Assembly: GCA_963643225.1 (NCBI GenBank) | Contig: CAVIIX010000002.1 | Coordinates: 62,001 to 126,000, forward strand | Length of the DNA stretch: 64,000 bases | Direction: 5' to 3' | DNA from: UBA1258 sp963643225 | Lineage (GTDB): Bacteria; Bacillota; Clostridia; Lachnospirales; Lachnospiraceae | Part shown: positions 50,983-59,305 of the stretch, piece by piece | Position numbering within the stretch: position 1 is the stretch's first letter | Layout of the letters: each line of letters begins with the position of its first letter | Notes under the pieces: model-generated | The model's database searches: none | Told to the model about the DNA's origin: nothing | The model's input: the letters and a program-made list of their open reading frames with translations, nothing else | Program-made: the position numbers and the translations under genes

Positions 50983-53373
50983 ATGAGCGGAAAAAGAAAA
51001 TTTGATTTAAACTACATATGGGTTTTCTTAACTGGATTTTTGATTTTTTTGGCTTCTACCCTTTTTTCGATTATTCCTACAAGGGGCTACTGGATTTATT
51101 ACGGAGACTTTAACGTCCAGCAGCTTCCCTTCTATATGCATGTCCACGAAGCAATACGCCTTGGTAACAGGCTCTATGACTTTGGCACAGACCTGGGCGG
51201 AAGCATAATTGGCCAGTATTCCTTTTATTTGTTGGGAAGCCCTTTCTTTTGGCTCACAATCCCTTTTAAAACAGAAATCGTTCCTTATTTAATGCCCTGG
51301 CTCTCTGCATTAAAATATGCAGTCATGGCTTTAACTGCTTACGCTTACTGTAAGCGCAATTTAAAAACCGAGAACGGAGCCTTCCTTGCGGCGCTTCTAT
51401 ACAGCTTTTCAGGCTTCCAGGGAGCGGTGCTTGTCTATAACCATTTCCATGACGTAATGGCCTTCTTCCCTCTGTATTTATTATTATTTGACAGATTACA
51501 GCAAAAGAAAAAGACTTTAGGCTTTTCACTCTTTACAGCCTTCATGGTTATTTTAAATTATTATTTTTTTGTAGGAGAAGCAATTTTTCTTGTACTGTAT
51601 TACTGCACAAGATATTTACCACAAAAGACTTTAATAAAGGAAAAGATATTTAATCTTTTAAGAACTTTTCTTTCTGCACTTGCAGGGGTGCTTTTGTCCT
51701 GCATTTATTTAATACCTGCAATTCAGTACGTTTTGGGAAATTCAAGACTTTCCAATACCTTAAACGGCTACGATCTTGTAGCATATTCTGATTCGACACT
51801 TTTGCTTGGCATCATTAAAAACATAGTAATGCTACCTGACGTGTCAGGACTTAATTCAATGCTTAATTTATCGTCCTCAAGAGTGTCTGGAGTAGGCGCC
51901 TATATTCCACTTTTTTCAATTGCCGGAGTAATCGCTTTCTTCCTGTTAAATAAGGAAGAAAAAAGATGGGAAAAAAGAATTATATTAATAAGCGTTGTTT
52001 TTGCTGCCTTCCCAATACTTAATTCTCTTTTCTCTGCTCTTAATTCAGAATATTATGCACGCTGGTTTTATATGCCGGTTTTAATGATGGCTTTAATGAC
52101 CGCTTCGGTGCTTGAAAATAAAGAAAATGCTGCTGTTCCCTTAAAGAAAGGTTTAAAAGTAACTTTTATAATTACCTTCGCAATTACAATAATGAGTGTA
52201 TTGCCGGCTAAAGACGATACAGGAGCGTGGACAGTTTTAGGTGCCCTAAAAAATCATGAACAGTTAATAAGCGAAATAATATTCAGCTTTATGCTGCTTT
52301 TTTTCCTATATATATACATTCGCTTTTTGATTCACAAAAAAGAATTTGTGACTGATATTGTTGTAATTGGTGCATGCTTTCTGACTACCCTTACGATGTT
52401 TATAACGGGAACGCTTCTGGTTGACAACGACAGAAAAGAAGATTTTATTGTTCAGGCTATTGAAGGCGACAGCCCCATTGTTGATTTTGATGATAACTTT
52501 TACAGAATAGAAACGGACGAGGATTTTTATAATTATCCAATGTTCTGGGAAGGCACACATTCAATCACGTCCTTTATTTCAACAATTTCGGATTCAACAC
52601 TTGCTTTTTATGACTCTCAGGGAATACCCAGAAAGGTAACAAGCAGTCTCTGGACCACAAGAATAGGCGTGCGTGCCTTGCTTTCTGCAAGGTATTATCT
52701 TACAAATGATTTGGATTCAATTGAATTCATAGGCCACGTTGAAGACATGGAAGAATTAAAGGGCTATAAGCTTTCCTATGATAATTTGGGCTTCAAGGTT
52801 TACGAAAACGAAAATTATATCCCCATGGGATTTTCTTTTGAAGACTATATTACAGAAGAAGAGTACGAGAGCTTAGACACCAACACAACAGCCAAGGACA
52901 GACTCTTAATAAGAGCCCTTGTGCTATCCGATGAGGCGGCCTCTGAATTAAGAAGCTATTTAAATCACAAGGATGCTTCCATTTATCAGACCACGACCCT
53001 TGCTACCTTCAGCGGCGAATGCAAAAGAAGGGCTAATACTGCCTGCACTGATTTTAAAACTTCAACTCACGGCTTTACTGCTACCTCACATTTGGAAGAA
53101 GCAGGCGTACTTTTCTTTAGCGTGCCATATGAAGAAGGCTTCAGCGCTTACGTGGATGGAAGGGAAACTTCTATTATAAAAGCAGACTACGGTTTTATGG
53201 TAATTGCGGTGCCAGAAGGAGAGCACGAAATAGAATTTAAATATGAATTGAGCGGTTTAAAGCAGGGGATGTATTTGATGCTTACAGGCGTTTTTCTTTT
53301 GCTGATTAATTTTATTGCTGAAATAAGGAAAAACCACTTGACGGATTTACAAAGCTATGGTAAATTAACTTAG
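50983..53373 (+). CDS. YfhO-family large membrane protein
   Basis: About 796 aa with some 12-14 hydrophobic helices and a C-terminal extracytoplasmic beta-rich domain. YfhO features are YYGDFNVQQLPFYMHVHEAIRLGN near the N-terminus, FSGFQGAVLVYNHFHDVMAFFPLYLL, and near the end FFSVPYEEGFSAYVDGRETSIIKADYGFMVIAVPEGEHEIEFKY (in part), then a last helix. YfhO proteins are GT-C-like and help to decorate teichoic acids with sugar. The frame is open to a TTG at 50929 inside the upstream gene; ATG at 50983 is preferred although its ribosome site is weak. Confidence 0.8.
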   Translation: MSGKRKFDLNYIWVFLTGFLIFLASTLFSIIPTRGYWIYYGDFNVQQLPFYMHVHEAIRLGNRLYDFGTDLGGSIIGQYSFYLLGSPFFWLTIPFKTEIVPYLMPWLSALKYAVMALTAYAYCKRNLKTENGAFLAALLYSFSGFQGAVLVYNHFHDVMAFFPLYLLLFDRLQQKKKTLGFSLFTAFMVILNYYFFVGEAIFLVLYYCTRYLPQKTLIKEKIFNLLRTFLSALAGVLLSCIYLIPAIQYVLGNSRLSNTLNGYDLVAYSDSTLLLGIIKNIVMLPDVSGLNSMLNLSSSRVSGVGAYIPLFSIAGVIAFFLLNKEEKRWEKRIILISVVFAAFPILNSLFSALNSEYYARWFYMPVLMMALMTASVLENKENAAVPLKKGLKVTFIITFAITIMSVLPAKDDTGAWTVLGALKNHEQLISEIIFSFMLLFFLYIYIRFLIHKKEFVTDIVVIGACFLTTLTMFITGTLLVDNDRKEDFIVQAIEGDSPIVDFDDNFYRIETDEDFYNYPMFWEGTHSITSFISTISDSTLAFYDSQGIPRKVTSSLWTTRIGVRALLSARYYLTNDLDSIEFIGHVEDMEELKGYKLSYDNLGFKVYENENYIPMGFSFEDYITEEEYESLDTNTTAKDRLLIRALVLSDEAASELRSYLNHKDASIYQTTTLATFSGECKRRANTACTDFKTSTHGFTATSHLEEAGVLFFSVPYEEGFSAYVDGRETSIIKADYGFMVIAVPEGEHEIEFKYELSGLKQGMYLMLTGVFLLLINFIAEIRKNHLTDLQSYGKLT

Positions 53374-53397
53374 CGGAGAGAAATTAGGCTCCTTTTT

Positions 53398-53425
53398 TTG
53401 TGTTAAAATTTTTGAATTATATATA
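53398..53425 (+). promoter_or_regulatory. Promoter of the rpmG-secE-nusG operon
   Basis: TTGTGT at 53398-53403, 16 bp, then TATATA at 53420-53425, directly after the T-run that ends the YfhO gene. Four of six and five of six consensus bases fit. Confidence 0.5.
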
Positions 53426-53441
53426 CGCGGAGGGAAAATTT

Positions 53442-53591
53442 ATGCGTACAAAGATCACATTAGCATGCACCGAGTGCAAACAGCGTAATTACAATACTAC
53501 CAAGGATAAGAAGACTCATCCTGATCGTATGGAAACAAAGAAATACTGCAGATTCTGCAAGCGTCACACAATGCATAAAGAGACAAAATAG
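53442..53591 (+). CDS. rpmG: 50S ribosomal protein L33
   Basis: Ribosomal protein of 49 aa. It is the zinc-binding form, with Cys9, Cys12, Cys36 and Cys39 (CTEC and CRFC). The frame is open 14 codons further upstream, but the ATG at 53442 has GCGGAGGG and starts with the usual MRTKITLAC. It is 27 bp before secE, the common Firmicute order. Confidence 0.96.
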   Translation: MRTKITLACTECKQRNYNTTKDKKTHPDRMETKKYCRFCKRHTMHKETK

Positions 53592-53618
53592 TCTGTACGT
53601 TTATTAAAGGAGCTTATC

Positions 53619-53819
53619 ATGGCAGATTCCAATAAAAAAGAAAACAAGCCCGGATTTTTTAAGCGTGTATCAATTGAATGGAAGAAGATTATCTGGCCCT
53701 CCAAGGAAGACGTTTTCAGACAGTCAGTTGCAGTTACTGCTATAGCGATCGTAGTAGGAATCCTTATTGCCGCATTCGATTTTCTTATTCAGTACGGCGT
53801 TAACTTTATCACACAGTAA
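53619..53819 (+). CDS. secE: Preprotein translocase subunit SecE
   Basis: Membrane subunit of the SecYEG channel, 66 aa, the short single-helix Gram-positive form. The cytoplasmic amphipathic motif FKRVSIEWKKIIWPSKEDV is followed by one membrane helix (VTAIAIVVGILIAAFDFLI). AAAGGAG precedes the ATG. It lies between rpmG and nusG with short gaps. Confidence 0.95.
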   Translation: MADSNKKENKPGFFKRVSIEWKKIIWPSKEDVFRQSVAVTAIAIVVGILIAAFDFLIQYGVNFITQ

Positions 53820-53834
53820 AGTGGAGGTTTTTCG

Positions 53835-54353
53835 ATGGCAGAAGCACAATGGTATGTAGCTCATACCTATTCCGGATATGAAAATAAGGTGAAGGTTACA
53901 CTTGAAAAGACAATTGCCAACCGTCATCTCGAAGAAGAAATTGAAGAAGTAAGAGTACCAGTTTCGGACGTTGTTGAAATGAAGGACGGCGTGCGCAAAA
54001 CTTCTCAAAAAAAGATGTTCCCAGGATATGTTCTTGTTAAAATGGTTATGAACGATGACACCTGGTATATCGTTAGAAACACACGCGGTGTTACAGGTTT
54101 CGTAGGCCCAGGGTCAAAGCCTGTGCCCCTTACAGAGGCTGAAATGAAGCCTTTAGGTATCCGCATGGAGAACGTTTCTGTCGACTTCAAGGAAGGCGAC
54201 ACGGTTGCAGTTGTTTCAGGCGTGTGGAACAACACCGTTGGTGTTGTTACCCGTATGGATTATAACAAGCAGACGGCTACAATCATGGTAGAATTATTTG
54301 GTCGTGAGACTCCTGTAGAAATTAATTTTGCAGAAGTAAGAGCTATGAATTAA
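53835..54353 (+). CDS. nusG: Transcription termination/antitermination protein NusG
   Basis: RNA polymerase cofactor of 172 aa. The NGN domain starts EAQWYVAHTYSGYENKV and includes MFPGYVLVKMVMNDDTWYIVRN. The C-terminal KOW domain is FKEGDTVAVVSGVWNNTVGVVTRMD. It starts 15 bp after secE. A structured 104-bp gap separates it from rplK. Confidence 0.97.
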   Translation: MAEAQWYVAHTYSGYENKVKVTLEKTIANRHLEEEIEEVRVPVSDVVEMKDGVRKTSQKKMFPGYVLVKMVMNDDTWYIVRNTRGVTGFVGPGSKPVPLTEAEMKPLGIRMENVSVDFKEGDTVAVVSGVWNNTVGVVTRMDYNKQTATIMVELFGRETPVEINFAEVRAMN

Positions 54354-54381
54354 GATATTTAGCGCATTGCGTTTAAATATA

Positions 54382-54425
54382 CCCACTAACGTGGGAGCGC
54401 CTCCGGATTCTCCGGGTCAAGGCGT
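54382..54425 (+). promoter_or_regulatory. Structured leader upstream of rplK
   Basis: Two stacked hairpins: CCCAC-TAAC-GTGGG (54382-54395), and GCGCCT (54397-54402) pairing with AAGGCGT (54419-54425) around an inner CCGGA-TTC-TCCGG. No T-run follows. By position it could be the L1 target that autoregulates rplK-rplA, as known in E. coli; that is an inference. Confidence 0.5.
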
Positions 54426-54457
54426 GCTTAACCACATATTTATTAGGAGGTGCCAAA

Positions 54458-54883
54458 ATGGCAAAGAAAGTAGAAGGTTATATTAAGTTACAGATTGCTG
54501 CCGGCAAAGCAACACCTGCTCCACCTGTTGGACCTGCACTTGGTCAGCACGGTGTAAACATTGTTGAGTTTACAAAGCAGTTCAATGCTAAGACAGCAGA
54601 CATGGGCGACACAATCGTTCCAGTTATTATCACAGTTTATGCTGACAGAAGCTTCAGCTTCATCACAAAGACTCCCCCTGCAGCTGTTCTTATCAAGAAG
54701 GCTTGCAACATTAAGTCTGGTTCAGGCGTGCCTAACAAGACAAAGGTTGCTACAATCTCAAAGGCTAAGCTTCAGGAAATTGCTGAATTAAAGATGAAGG
54801 ATCTTAACGCAGCATCCTTAGAAGCAGCTATGAGTATGATCGCAGGCACATGCAGAAGCATGGGCGTTACAGTAGAACAGTAA
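54458..54883 (+). CDS. rplK: 50S ribosomal protein L11
   Basis: Part of the GTPase-associated centre, 141 aa, full length. The N-terminal domain has QIAAGKATPAPPVGPALGQHG; the C-terminal RNA-binding domain ends in AMSMIAGTCRSMGVTVE. AGGAGGTG precedes the ATG. It is followed by rplA after 20 bp. Confidence 0.97.
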   Translation: MAKKVEGYIKLQIAAGKATPAPPVGPALGQHGVNIVEFTKQFNAKTADMGDTIVPVIITVYADRSFSFITKTPPAAVLIKKACNIKSGSGVPNKTKVATISKAKLQEIAELKMKDLNAASLEAAMSMIAGTCRSMGVTVEQ

Positions 54884-54903
54884 GAGCTTAGGAGGATATC
54901 GAT

Positions 54904-55593
54904 ATGAAACACGGTAAGAAATATGTTGAAGCAGCTAAGCTCGTTGATCGTTCTCAGTATTATGAGGCAGCTGATGCTATCGCATTAGTAAAGAAGACAG
55001 CTACTGCTAAATTTGATGAAACAGTTGAATTACATTTAAGAACAGGTTGTGACGGACGTCATGCTGAACAGCAGATCCGTGGCGCAGTTGTTCTTCCAAA
55101 CGGAACAGGTAAGACCGTTAAAGTATTAGTATTTGCTAAAGGACCAAAGCTTGATGAGGCTCTTGCAGCAGGCGCTGATTTCGCAGGCGGCGATGAACTT
55201 ATTCCAAAGATTCAGAATGAAGGATGGCTTGATTTCGACGTTGTTGTTGCTACTCCCGATATGATGGGCGTTGTTGGTCGTCTTGGTAAGGTTTTAGGTC
55301 CTAAGGGATTAATGCCTAACCCTAAGGCAGGTACCGTTACAATGGACGTTACAAAGGCTGTTAACGATATTAAGGCAGGTAAGATTGAATACCGTCTTGA
55401 TAAGTCCAACATCATTCACGTTCCCGTTGGTAAGGCTTCCTTTACAGAGGAACAGTTACAGCAGAACTATGAAGCACTTATGGATGCTATTCTTAAGGCT
55501 AAGCCTTCAGCATTAAAGGGTCAGTACATTAAGTCAGCTACACTTAGCACTACAATGGGCCCCGGCATTCGTATGAGCGTAGCAAAGTTCTAA
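54904..55593 (+). CDS. rplA: 50S ribosomal protein L1
   Basis: L1-stalk protein of 229 aa. Conserved stretches are HGKKYVEAAKLVDRSQYYE, VVLPNGTGKTVKVLVFAKG and VGRLGKVLGPKGLMPNPKAGTV. In many bacteria it binds its own mRNA leader, and a structured region lies before rplK. The gene ends before the rplJ promoter. Confidence 0.97.
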   Translation: MKHGKKYVEAAKLVDRSQYYEAADAIALVKKTATAKFDETVELHLRTGCDGRHAEQQIRGAVVLPNGTGKTVKVLVFAKGPKLDEALAAGADFAGGDELIPKIQNEGWLDFDVVVATPDMMGVVGRLGKVLGPKGLMPNPKAGTVTMDVTKAVNDIKAGKIEYRLDKSNIIHVPVGKASFTEEQLQQNYEALMDAILKAKPSALKGQYIKSATLSTTMGPGIRMSVAKF

Positions 55594-55604
55594 TTATTTA
55601 AAAG

Positions 55605-55633
55605 TTGACACATTAAAATTTTTGTGTTAATTT
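55605..55633 (+). promoter_or_regulatory. SigA promoter of rplJ-rplL
   Basis: A perfect TTGACA at 55605-55610, 17 bp, then TAATTT at 55628-55633, just after the rplA stop. Confidence 0.8.
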
Positions 55634-55639
55634 ATACAA

Positions 55640-55751
55640 GGCCGAAGACAGTAGGTGCGGGAATTACCCGCGTAAGATAACCGCCTACCGAGGAACCAGT
55701 GAGTATTGATTATTTACGAATCCCTCTGTCTTTAGGCAGAGGGATTTTTTT
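55640..55751 (+). ncRNA. Ribosomal protein L10 leader with attenuator
   Basis: The CCGAAGACAGTAGGTGCGGG...CCGCCTACCGAGGA core (about 55642-55692) is the Firmicute L10 leader, the binding site for L10(L12)4. It is followed by a 9-bp terminator stem at 55722-55730 / 55735-55743 and seven T. Excess L10 is expected to stop transcription before rplJ. Confidence 0.88.
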
Positions 55752-55793
55752 AGTAAATCTCCTGTTCGGCAAATTTTATAAGGAGGTAAAAAA

Positions 55794-56372
55794 ATGGCTA
55801 GTGCAAATCAGGCAATTAAAGATGCCAAGTCCGCAATCGTTGCAGAAATTTCTGAACAGATTAAGGACGCTCAGTCAGTTGTAGTTGTAGACTACAGAGG
55901 TCTTACAGTTGCAGAAGATACTGAACTTCGTAAGGCATTAAGAGCAGAAGGCGTTACCTACAAGGTATATAAGAACACCTTCATCACAAGTGCCATTAAG
56001 GGCACAGACTTTGAGGCAATCGTTCCTGTATTAGAAGGACCTACAGCTATTGCTATCGGTAAGGCAGATGCAACAGCTCCCGCAAGAGTTATCGCTAAGT
56101 TCGCTAAGACAGCTAAAGCACTTGAAGTTAAGGGCGGCGTAGTAGAAGGCACTTACTACGATGCTAAGGGTATGGAAACCATCGCTTCTATCCCTTCAAG
56201 AGACGAATTAATCTCCAAGTTACTTGGAAGCTTACAGTCTCCTATTACAAACTTTGCTCGTGTTATGAACCAGTTAGCAGAAAAAGGTGGCGCAGCTGCA
56301 TGTGCAGCACCCGCTAAGGAAGAAGCTTTAGCTGCTGAAGAAACACCCGCAGAAGCACCTGCAGAAGCATAA
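55794..56372 (+). CDS. rplJ: 50S ribosomal protein L10
   Basis: Base of the L7/L12 stalk, 192 aa. The core has IKDAQSVVVVDYRGLTVAEDTELRKALR and SAIKGTDFEAIVPVLEGPTAIAIG. The helix that binds L12 dimers is followed by an Ala/Glu-rich tail (AAEETPAEAPAEA), longer than in Bacillus. AGGAGG precedes the ATG. It is under the leader at 55640-55751. Confidence 0.97.
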   Translation: MASANQAIKDAKSAIVAEISEQIKDAQSVVVVDYRGLTVAEDTELRKALRAEGVTYKVYKNTFITSAIKGTDFEAIVPVLEGPTAIAIGKADATAPARVIAKFAKTAKALEVKGGVVEGTYYDAKGMETIASIPSRDELISKLLGSLQSPITNFARVMNQLAEKGGAAACAAPAKEEALAAEETPAEAPAEA

Positions 56373-56423
56373 GCTTTCAGGTAATTACAATTAACAATTA
56401 TTTTTTAATGGAGGAAATTTAAA

Positions 56424-56795
56424 ATGGCTAAATTAACAGCTCAGGAACTCATTGATGCTATCAAAGAGTTATCAGTATTAGAATTAAACGACTTAGTAAA
56501 AGCTTGCGAAGAAGAGTTCGGTGTATCCGCAGCAGCAGGCGTTGTAGTTGCAGCAGCAGGTCCTGCAGAAGCAGCTGAAGAAAAGACAGAATTCGACGTT
56601 GAACTTACAGAAGTTGGCGCTGAAAAGGTTAAGGTTATCAAGGTTGTACGTGAAGTTACCGGTCTTGGTCTTAAGGAAGCAAAGGATCTTGTTGAAGCAG
56701 CTCCCAAGGTAGTTAAGGAAGCAGCAAGCAAGGCTGACGCTGAAGCATTAAAGAAACAGCTTGAAGAAGCTGGCGCAAAGGTTACATTAAAGTAA
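56424..56795 (+). CDS. rplL: 50S ribosomal protein L7/L12
   Basis: Stalk protein of 123 aa that recruits translation factors. The N-terminal dimer domain (LTAQELIDAIKELSVLELNDLVKACEEEFGV), an Ala-rich hinge, and the C-terminal domain (KVKVIKVVREVTGLGLKEAKDLVEAAP) are complete. It is 51 bp after rplJ. It ends at a terminator, and rpoB does not follow. Confidence 0.97.
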   Translation: MAKLTAQELIDAIKELSVLELNDLVKACEEEFGVSAAAGVVVAAAGPAEAAEEKTEFDVELTEVGAEKVKVIKVVREVTGLGLKEAKDLVEAAPKVVKEAASKADAEALKKQLEEAGAKVTLK

Positions 56796-56816
56796 TCTTA
56801 CCCCTTATAAAGATTT

Positions 56817-56846
56817 GGGCCGGGTTTCATTACTCGGCCCTTTTTT
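56817..56846 (+). terminator. rplJ-rplL terminator
   Basis: GGGCCG (56817-56822) pairs with CGGCCC (56835-56840), followed by six T. The T-run begins repeat R2 copy 2, exactly as after flagellin. Confidence 0.85.
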
Positions 56847-56932
56847 ACAATATATGGAATTGTGCTGCAATCCCCTATATTGTAAAAAAAGCACTACGTG
56901 CCGCGTGTGCGCACTCGCGCGTAAGGTATATG
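56841..56932 (+). repeat. Dispersed palindromic repeat R2, copy 2
   Basis: Same organisation as the copy at 42640: T-run, ACAATATATGGAATTG with an imperfect complementary arm ending in TATATTGTAAAAAA, then GCACTACGTGCC, GTGCGCACTCGCGCG and AAGG-ATATGTC. It ends about 17 bp before the methyltransferase ATG. Confidence 0.8.
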
Positions 56933-56948
56933 TCTTTAGGAGAAAACT

Positions 56949-57830
56949 ATGTGGATTGCCAATAACTGGAAGGATTATGAAGTAATAGATACCTGCAACG
57001 GAGAAAAGCTTGAAAGATGGGGAAAATATATCCTGCTTCGTCCGGACCCCCAGGTTATCTGGAATACTAAAAAAACCAACAAAAACTGGAATAAGCTTAA
57101 CGGTCACTATCACAGAAGCTCAAAGGGTGGCGGCGAATGGGAATTTTTCGATCTTCCTAATGAATGGATGATTTCCTATGAGAACGGTGCAAAATTTCAT
57201 TTAAAGCCTTTTGCCTTCAAGCATACCGGCCTTTTCCCAGAACAGGCAGTTAACTGGGACTGGTTTTCTTCTATTATAAAAGGAGCAAGGGAAAGGAATC
57301 CTGAAAAGCCCATTAAAGTATTGAACCTCTTTGCTTATACAGGCGGTGCTACGATTGCAGCTTCTTTGGCAGGAGCTGAAGTAACCCATGTGGACGCCTC
57401 GAAGGGTATGGTGCAGTGGGCAAAAGAAAATGCAGCTTCTTCGGGTCTTGAAAATGCCAAAATCAGATGGCTTGTTGATGACTGCGGAAAATTTGTTGAA
57501 AGAGAAATAAGAAGAGGCAGCAAATACGATGCCATTATCATGGATCCTCCATCATACGGAAGAGGCCCAAAAGGGGAAATCTGGAAGATTGAGGAAAGTA
57601 TATATCCTTTTATAGAGCTCTGTGAGAAAATTTTATCAGAGGATGCTCTTTTCTTTTTAATTAACAGCTATACAACCGGGCTTCAGCCCGCAGTATTAAG
57701 CTATATGCTAAATACTGCAATTAATTCAAGGCATCCGGGTTTTGTTAAGGCAGATGAAATAGGACTTCCTGTTTCCGATAACGGACTTGTCCTTCCCTGC
57801 GGAGCAAGCGGCAGATGGATGAAAATGTAA
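56949..57830 (+). CDS. Class I SAM-dependent methyltransferase, RlmI/RlmK-like
   Basis: Probable rRNA cytosine or guanine methyltransferase of 293 aa. The SAM motif is KVLNLFAYTGGATIAASLAGAEVTHVDASKGMVQWAKENA (given in part by NLFAYTGG and HVDASKG). The catalytic motif is IIMDPPSYGRGPKGEIWKIE. The N-terminal PUA domain found in RlmI is absent or replaced by a short beta domain (RWGKYILLRPDPQ). AGGAGA precedes the ATG. Its place between rplL and the S10 operon fits a ribosome-related target. Confidence 0.85.
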   Translation: MWIANNWKDYEVIDTCNGEKLERWGKYILLRPDPQVIWNTKKTNKNWNKLNGHYHRSSKGGGEWEFFDLPNEWMISYENGAKFHLKPFAFKHTGLFPEQAVNWDWFSSIIKGARERNPEKPIKVLNLFAYTGGATIAASLAGAEVTHVDASKGMVQWAKENAASSGLENAKIRWLVDDCGKFVEREIRRGSKYDAIIMDPPSYGRGPKGEIWKIEESIYPFIELCEKILSEDALFFLINSYTTGLQPAVLSYMLNTAINSRHPGFVKADEIGLPVSDNGLVLPCGASGRWMKM

Positions 57831-58195
57831 AGAAAAAATGTAACGAAAAAATTTAAAAAAGGACTTGCTTTTTACAGTGAACTGTAGTATAGTACTTCTT
57901 GCTGTGGCATAGATAGCGATGAAACGTGAGGTTGCTGCATGTGGTTAGTACAAAATCATTTGCAGGTTTTCCGTGGAGCGAATGTCAAGTTTTAGAAACT
58001 GACGACAAGGTCACTGTACAAAGCAACTGTCTACAAATAAGTAGAAACGACGTGCAAAAGCCGTCCGCTTTGGAATTGAAGAATGCATTACGTATTCTTC
58101 TAATTTTTCGGAGTGGTAAGACACGCACGGGAGAGTGTACAGTCGCCACTTGTCGTACTTAGATTCGAAAGTACGAAAAGGAGGAGACTTTTTTT
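57831..58195 (+). promoter_or_regulatory. Promoter and long 5' leader of the S10 operon
   Basis: TTGCTT at 57865-57870, 17 bp, TATAGT at 57888-57893. Transcription from there gives a leader of about 295 nt before rpsJ. It contains a terminator-like hairpin (GAAGAATGC at 58078-58086 with 58092-58100, then TAATTTTT) and a TCGTACTT/AAGTACGA hairpin at 58153-58176 just before the ribosome site. No gene is supported here; a 78-codon frame at 57926 looks fortuitous. Confidence 0.7.
58078..58108 (+). terminator. Candidate attenuator in the S10 leader
   Basis: A 9-bp stem with one G-T pair and loop ATTAC is followed by TAATTTTT. The stem is AT-rich, so its strength is uncertain. Confidence 0.5.
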
Positions 58196-58507
58196 ATGGC
58201 AAGTCAAGTAATGAGAATCACACTCAAGGCATATGATCATCAGTTAGTTGATTCATCTGCTAAGAAAATCATCGAAACCGTTAAGAAAAACGGTTCCCAG
58301 GTTAGTGGACCTGTTCCGCTTCCTACTAAAAAGGAAGTTGTAACAATTCTTAGAGCTGTTCACAAATACAAGGATTCCAGAGAACAGTTCGAACAGAGAA
58401 CCCACAAGAGACTCATTGATGTCATTGCTCCTACACCCAAGACAATTGAGGCACTTCAGAGATTAGAAATGCCCGCAGGTGTAAGCATTGTCATCAAGAT
58501 GAAATAA
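58196..58507 (+). CDS. rpsJ: 30S ribosomal protein S10
   Basis: First gene of the S10 operon, 103 aa. S10 also works as NusE in antitermination. Conserved parts are RITLKAYDHQLVDSSAKKIIE, SGPVPLPTKKEVVTILR and EQRTHKRLIDVI. AAAGGAGGAG lies upstream, just after a hairpin. An 88-bp gap follows before rplC. Confidence 0.97.
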   Translation: MASQVMRITLKAYDHQLVDSSAKKIIETVKKNGSQVSGPVPLPTKKEVVTILRAVHKYKDSREQFEQRTHKRLIDVIAPTPKTIEALQRLEMPAGVSIVIKMK

Positions 58508-58595
58508 TTCATCATAAGTAACACATTAATTAAGAAAGAAAAACCTCTACTAGAATGAATGCAGATGCGTTCCGCTGTAGAAACAAGGAGGAAAA

Positions 58596-59279
58596 ATGAA
58601 GAAAGCAATATTAGCTACAAAAGTCGGAATGACTCAAATCTTCAACGAGGACGGTTCTTTAATCCCCGTTACAGTACTTCAGGCAGGCCCCTGTGTTGTT
58701 ACACAGATCAAGACCGTTGAAAACGACGGCTATGAAGCAGTCCAGGTTGGTTTTGCTGAAAAGAAGGAAAGAATCATCAACAAAGACGCAAACGGCAAGA
58801 AAGAATATGTTCATGCTCATGGCGTTAACAAGGCTATGAAGGGACACTTCGACAAGGCCGGTACTACTACAAAGAGATACGTAAGAGAATTCAAGCTTGA
58901 AAACGCAAGCGACTATGCACTTGGCGCTGAAATCAAGGCAGACATCTTCGCTGAAGGCGACAAGATCGATGCAACCGCTATTTCAAAGGGTAAAGGATTC
59001 CAGGGCGCTATCAAGAGATACGGTCAGCACAGAGGACCTATGAAGCATGGTTCCAAATTCCATCGTCATCAGGGTTCCAACGGTGCATGTTCCTCACCCA
59101 GCCGTGTATTTAAGGGTAAAGGAATGCCCGGTCACATGGGACACGTAAAGGTTACGGTTCAGAACCTTGAGGTAGTAAGAGTTGATGCAGAAAACAACTT
59201 ATTACTGGTTAAGGGCGCTGTACCAGGACCCAAGAAGGCCTTAGTTACTATTAAAGAAACTGTTAAGGCTAACGCTTAA
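58596..59279 (+). CDS. rplC: 50S ribosomal protein L3
   Basis: Early assembly protein near the peptidyl transferase centre, 227 aa. It starts KAILATKVGMTQIFNEDG and has the rRNA-contact loop KGKGFQGAIKRYGQHRGPMKHGS (in part) and KGKGMPGHMG. ACAAGGAGGAAAA precedes the ATG. It is somewhat longer than the usual 205-215 aa because of a short insert near residues 55-75. Confidence 0.97.
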   Translation: MKKAILATKVGMTQIFNEDGSLIPVTVLQAGPCVVTQIKTVENDGYEAVQVGFAEKKERIINKDANGKKEYVHAHGVNKAMKGHFDKAGTTTKRYVREFKLENASDYALGAEIKADIFAEGDKIDATAISKGKGFQGAIKRYGQHRGPMKHGSKFHRHQGSNGACSSPSRVFKGKGMPGHMGHVKVTVQNLEVVRVDAENNLLLVKGAVPGPKKALVTIKETVKANA

Positions 59280-59305
59280 TAAAGATCGGAAGGAGGACCA
59301 TTAAG

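Noticed and set aside
55699..55884. 61-codon frame through the L10 leader terminator
   Set aside because: It crosses the attenuator hairpin and the rplJ start; the leader structure explains the sequence better.
57926..58162. 78-codon open frame in the S10 leader
   Set aside because: No ribosome site, no recognisable protein features, and it overlaps the hairpins of the leader; a chance frame is more likely.
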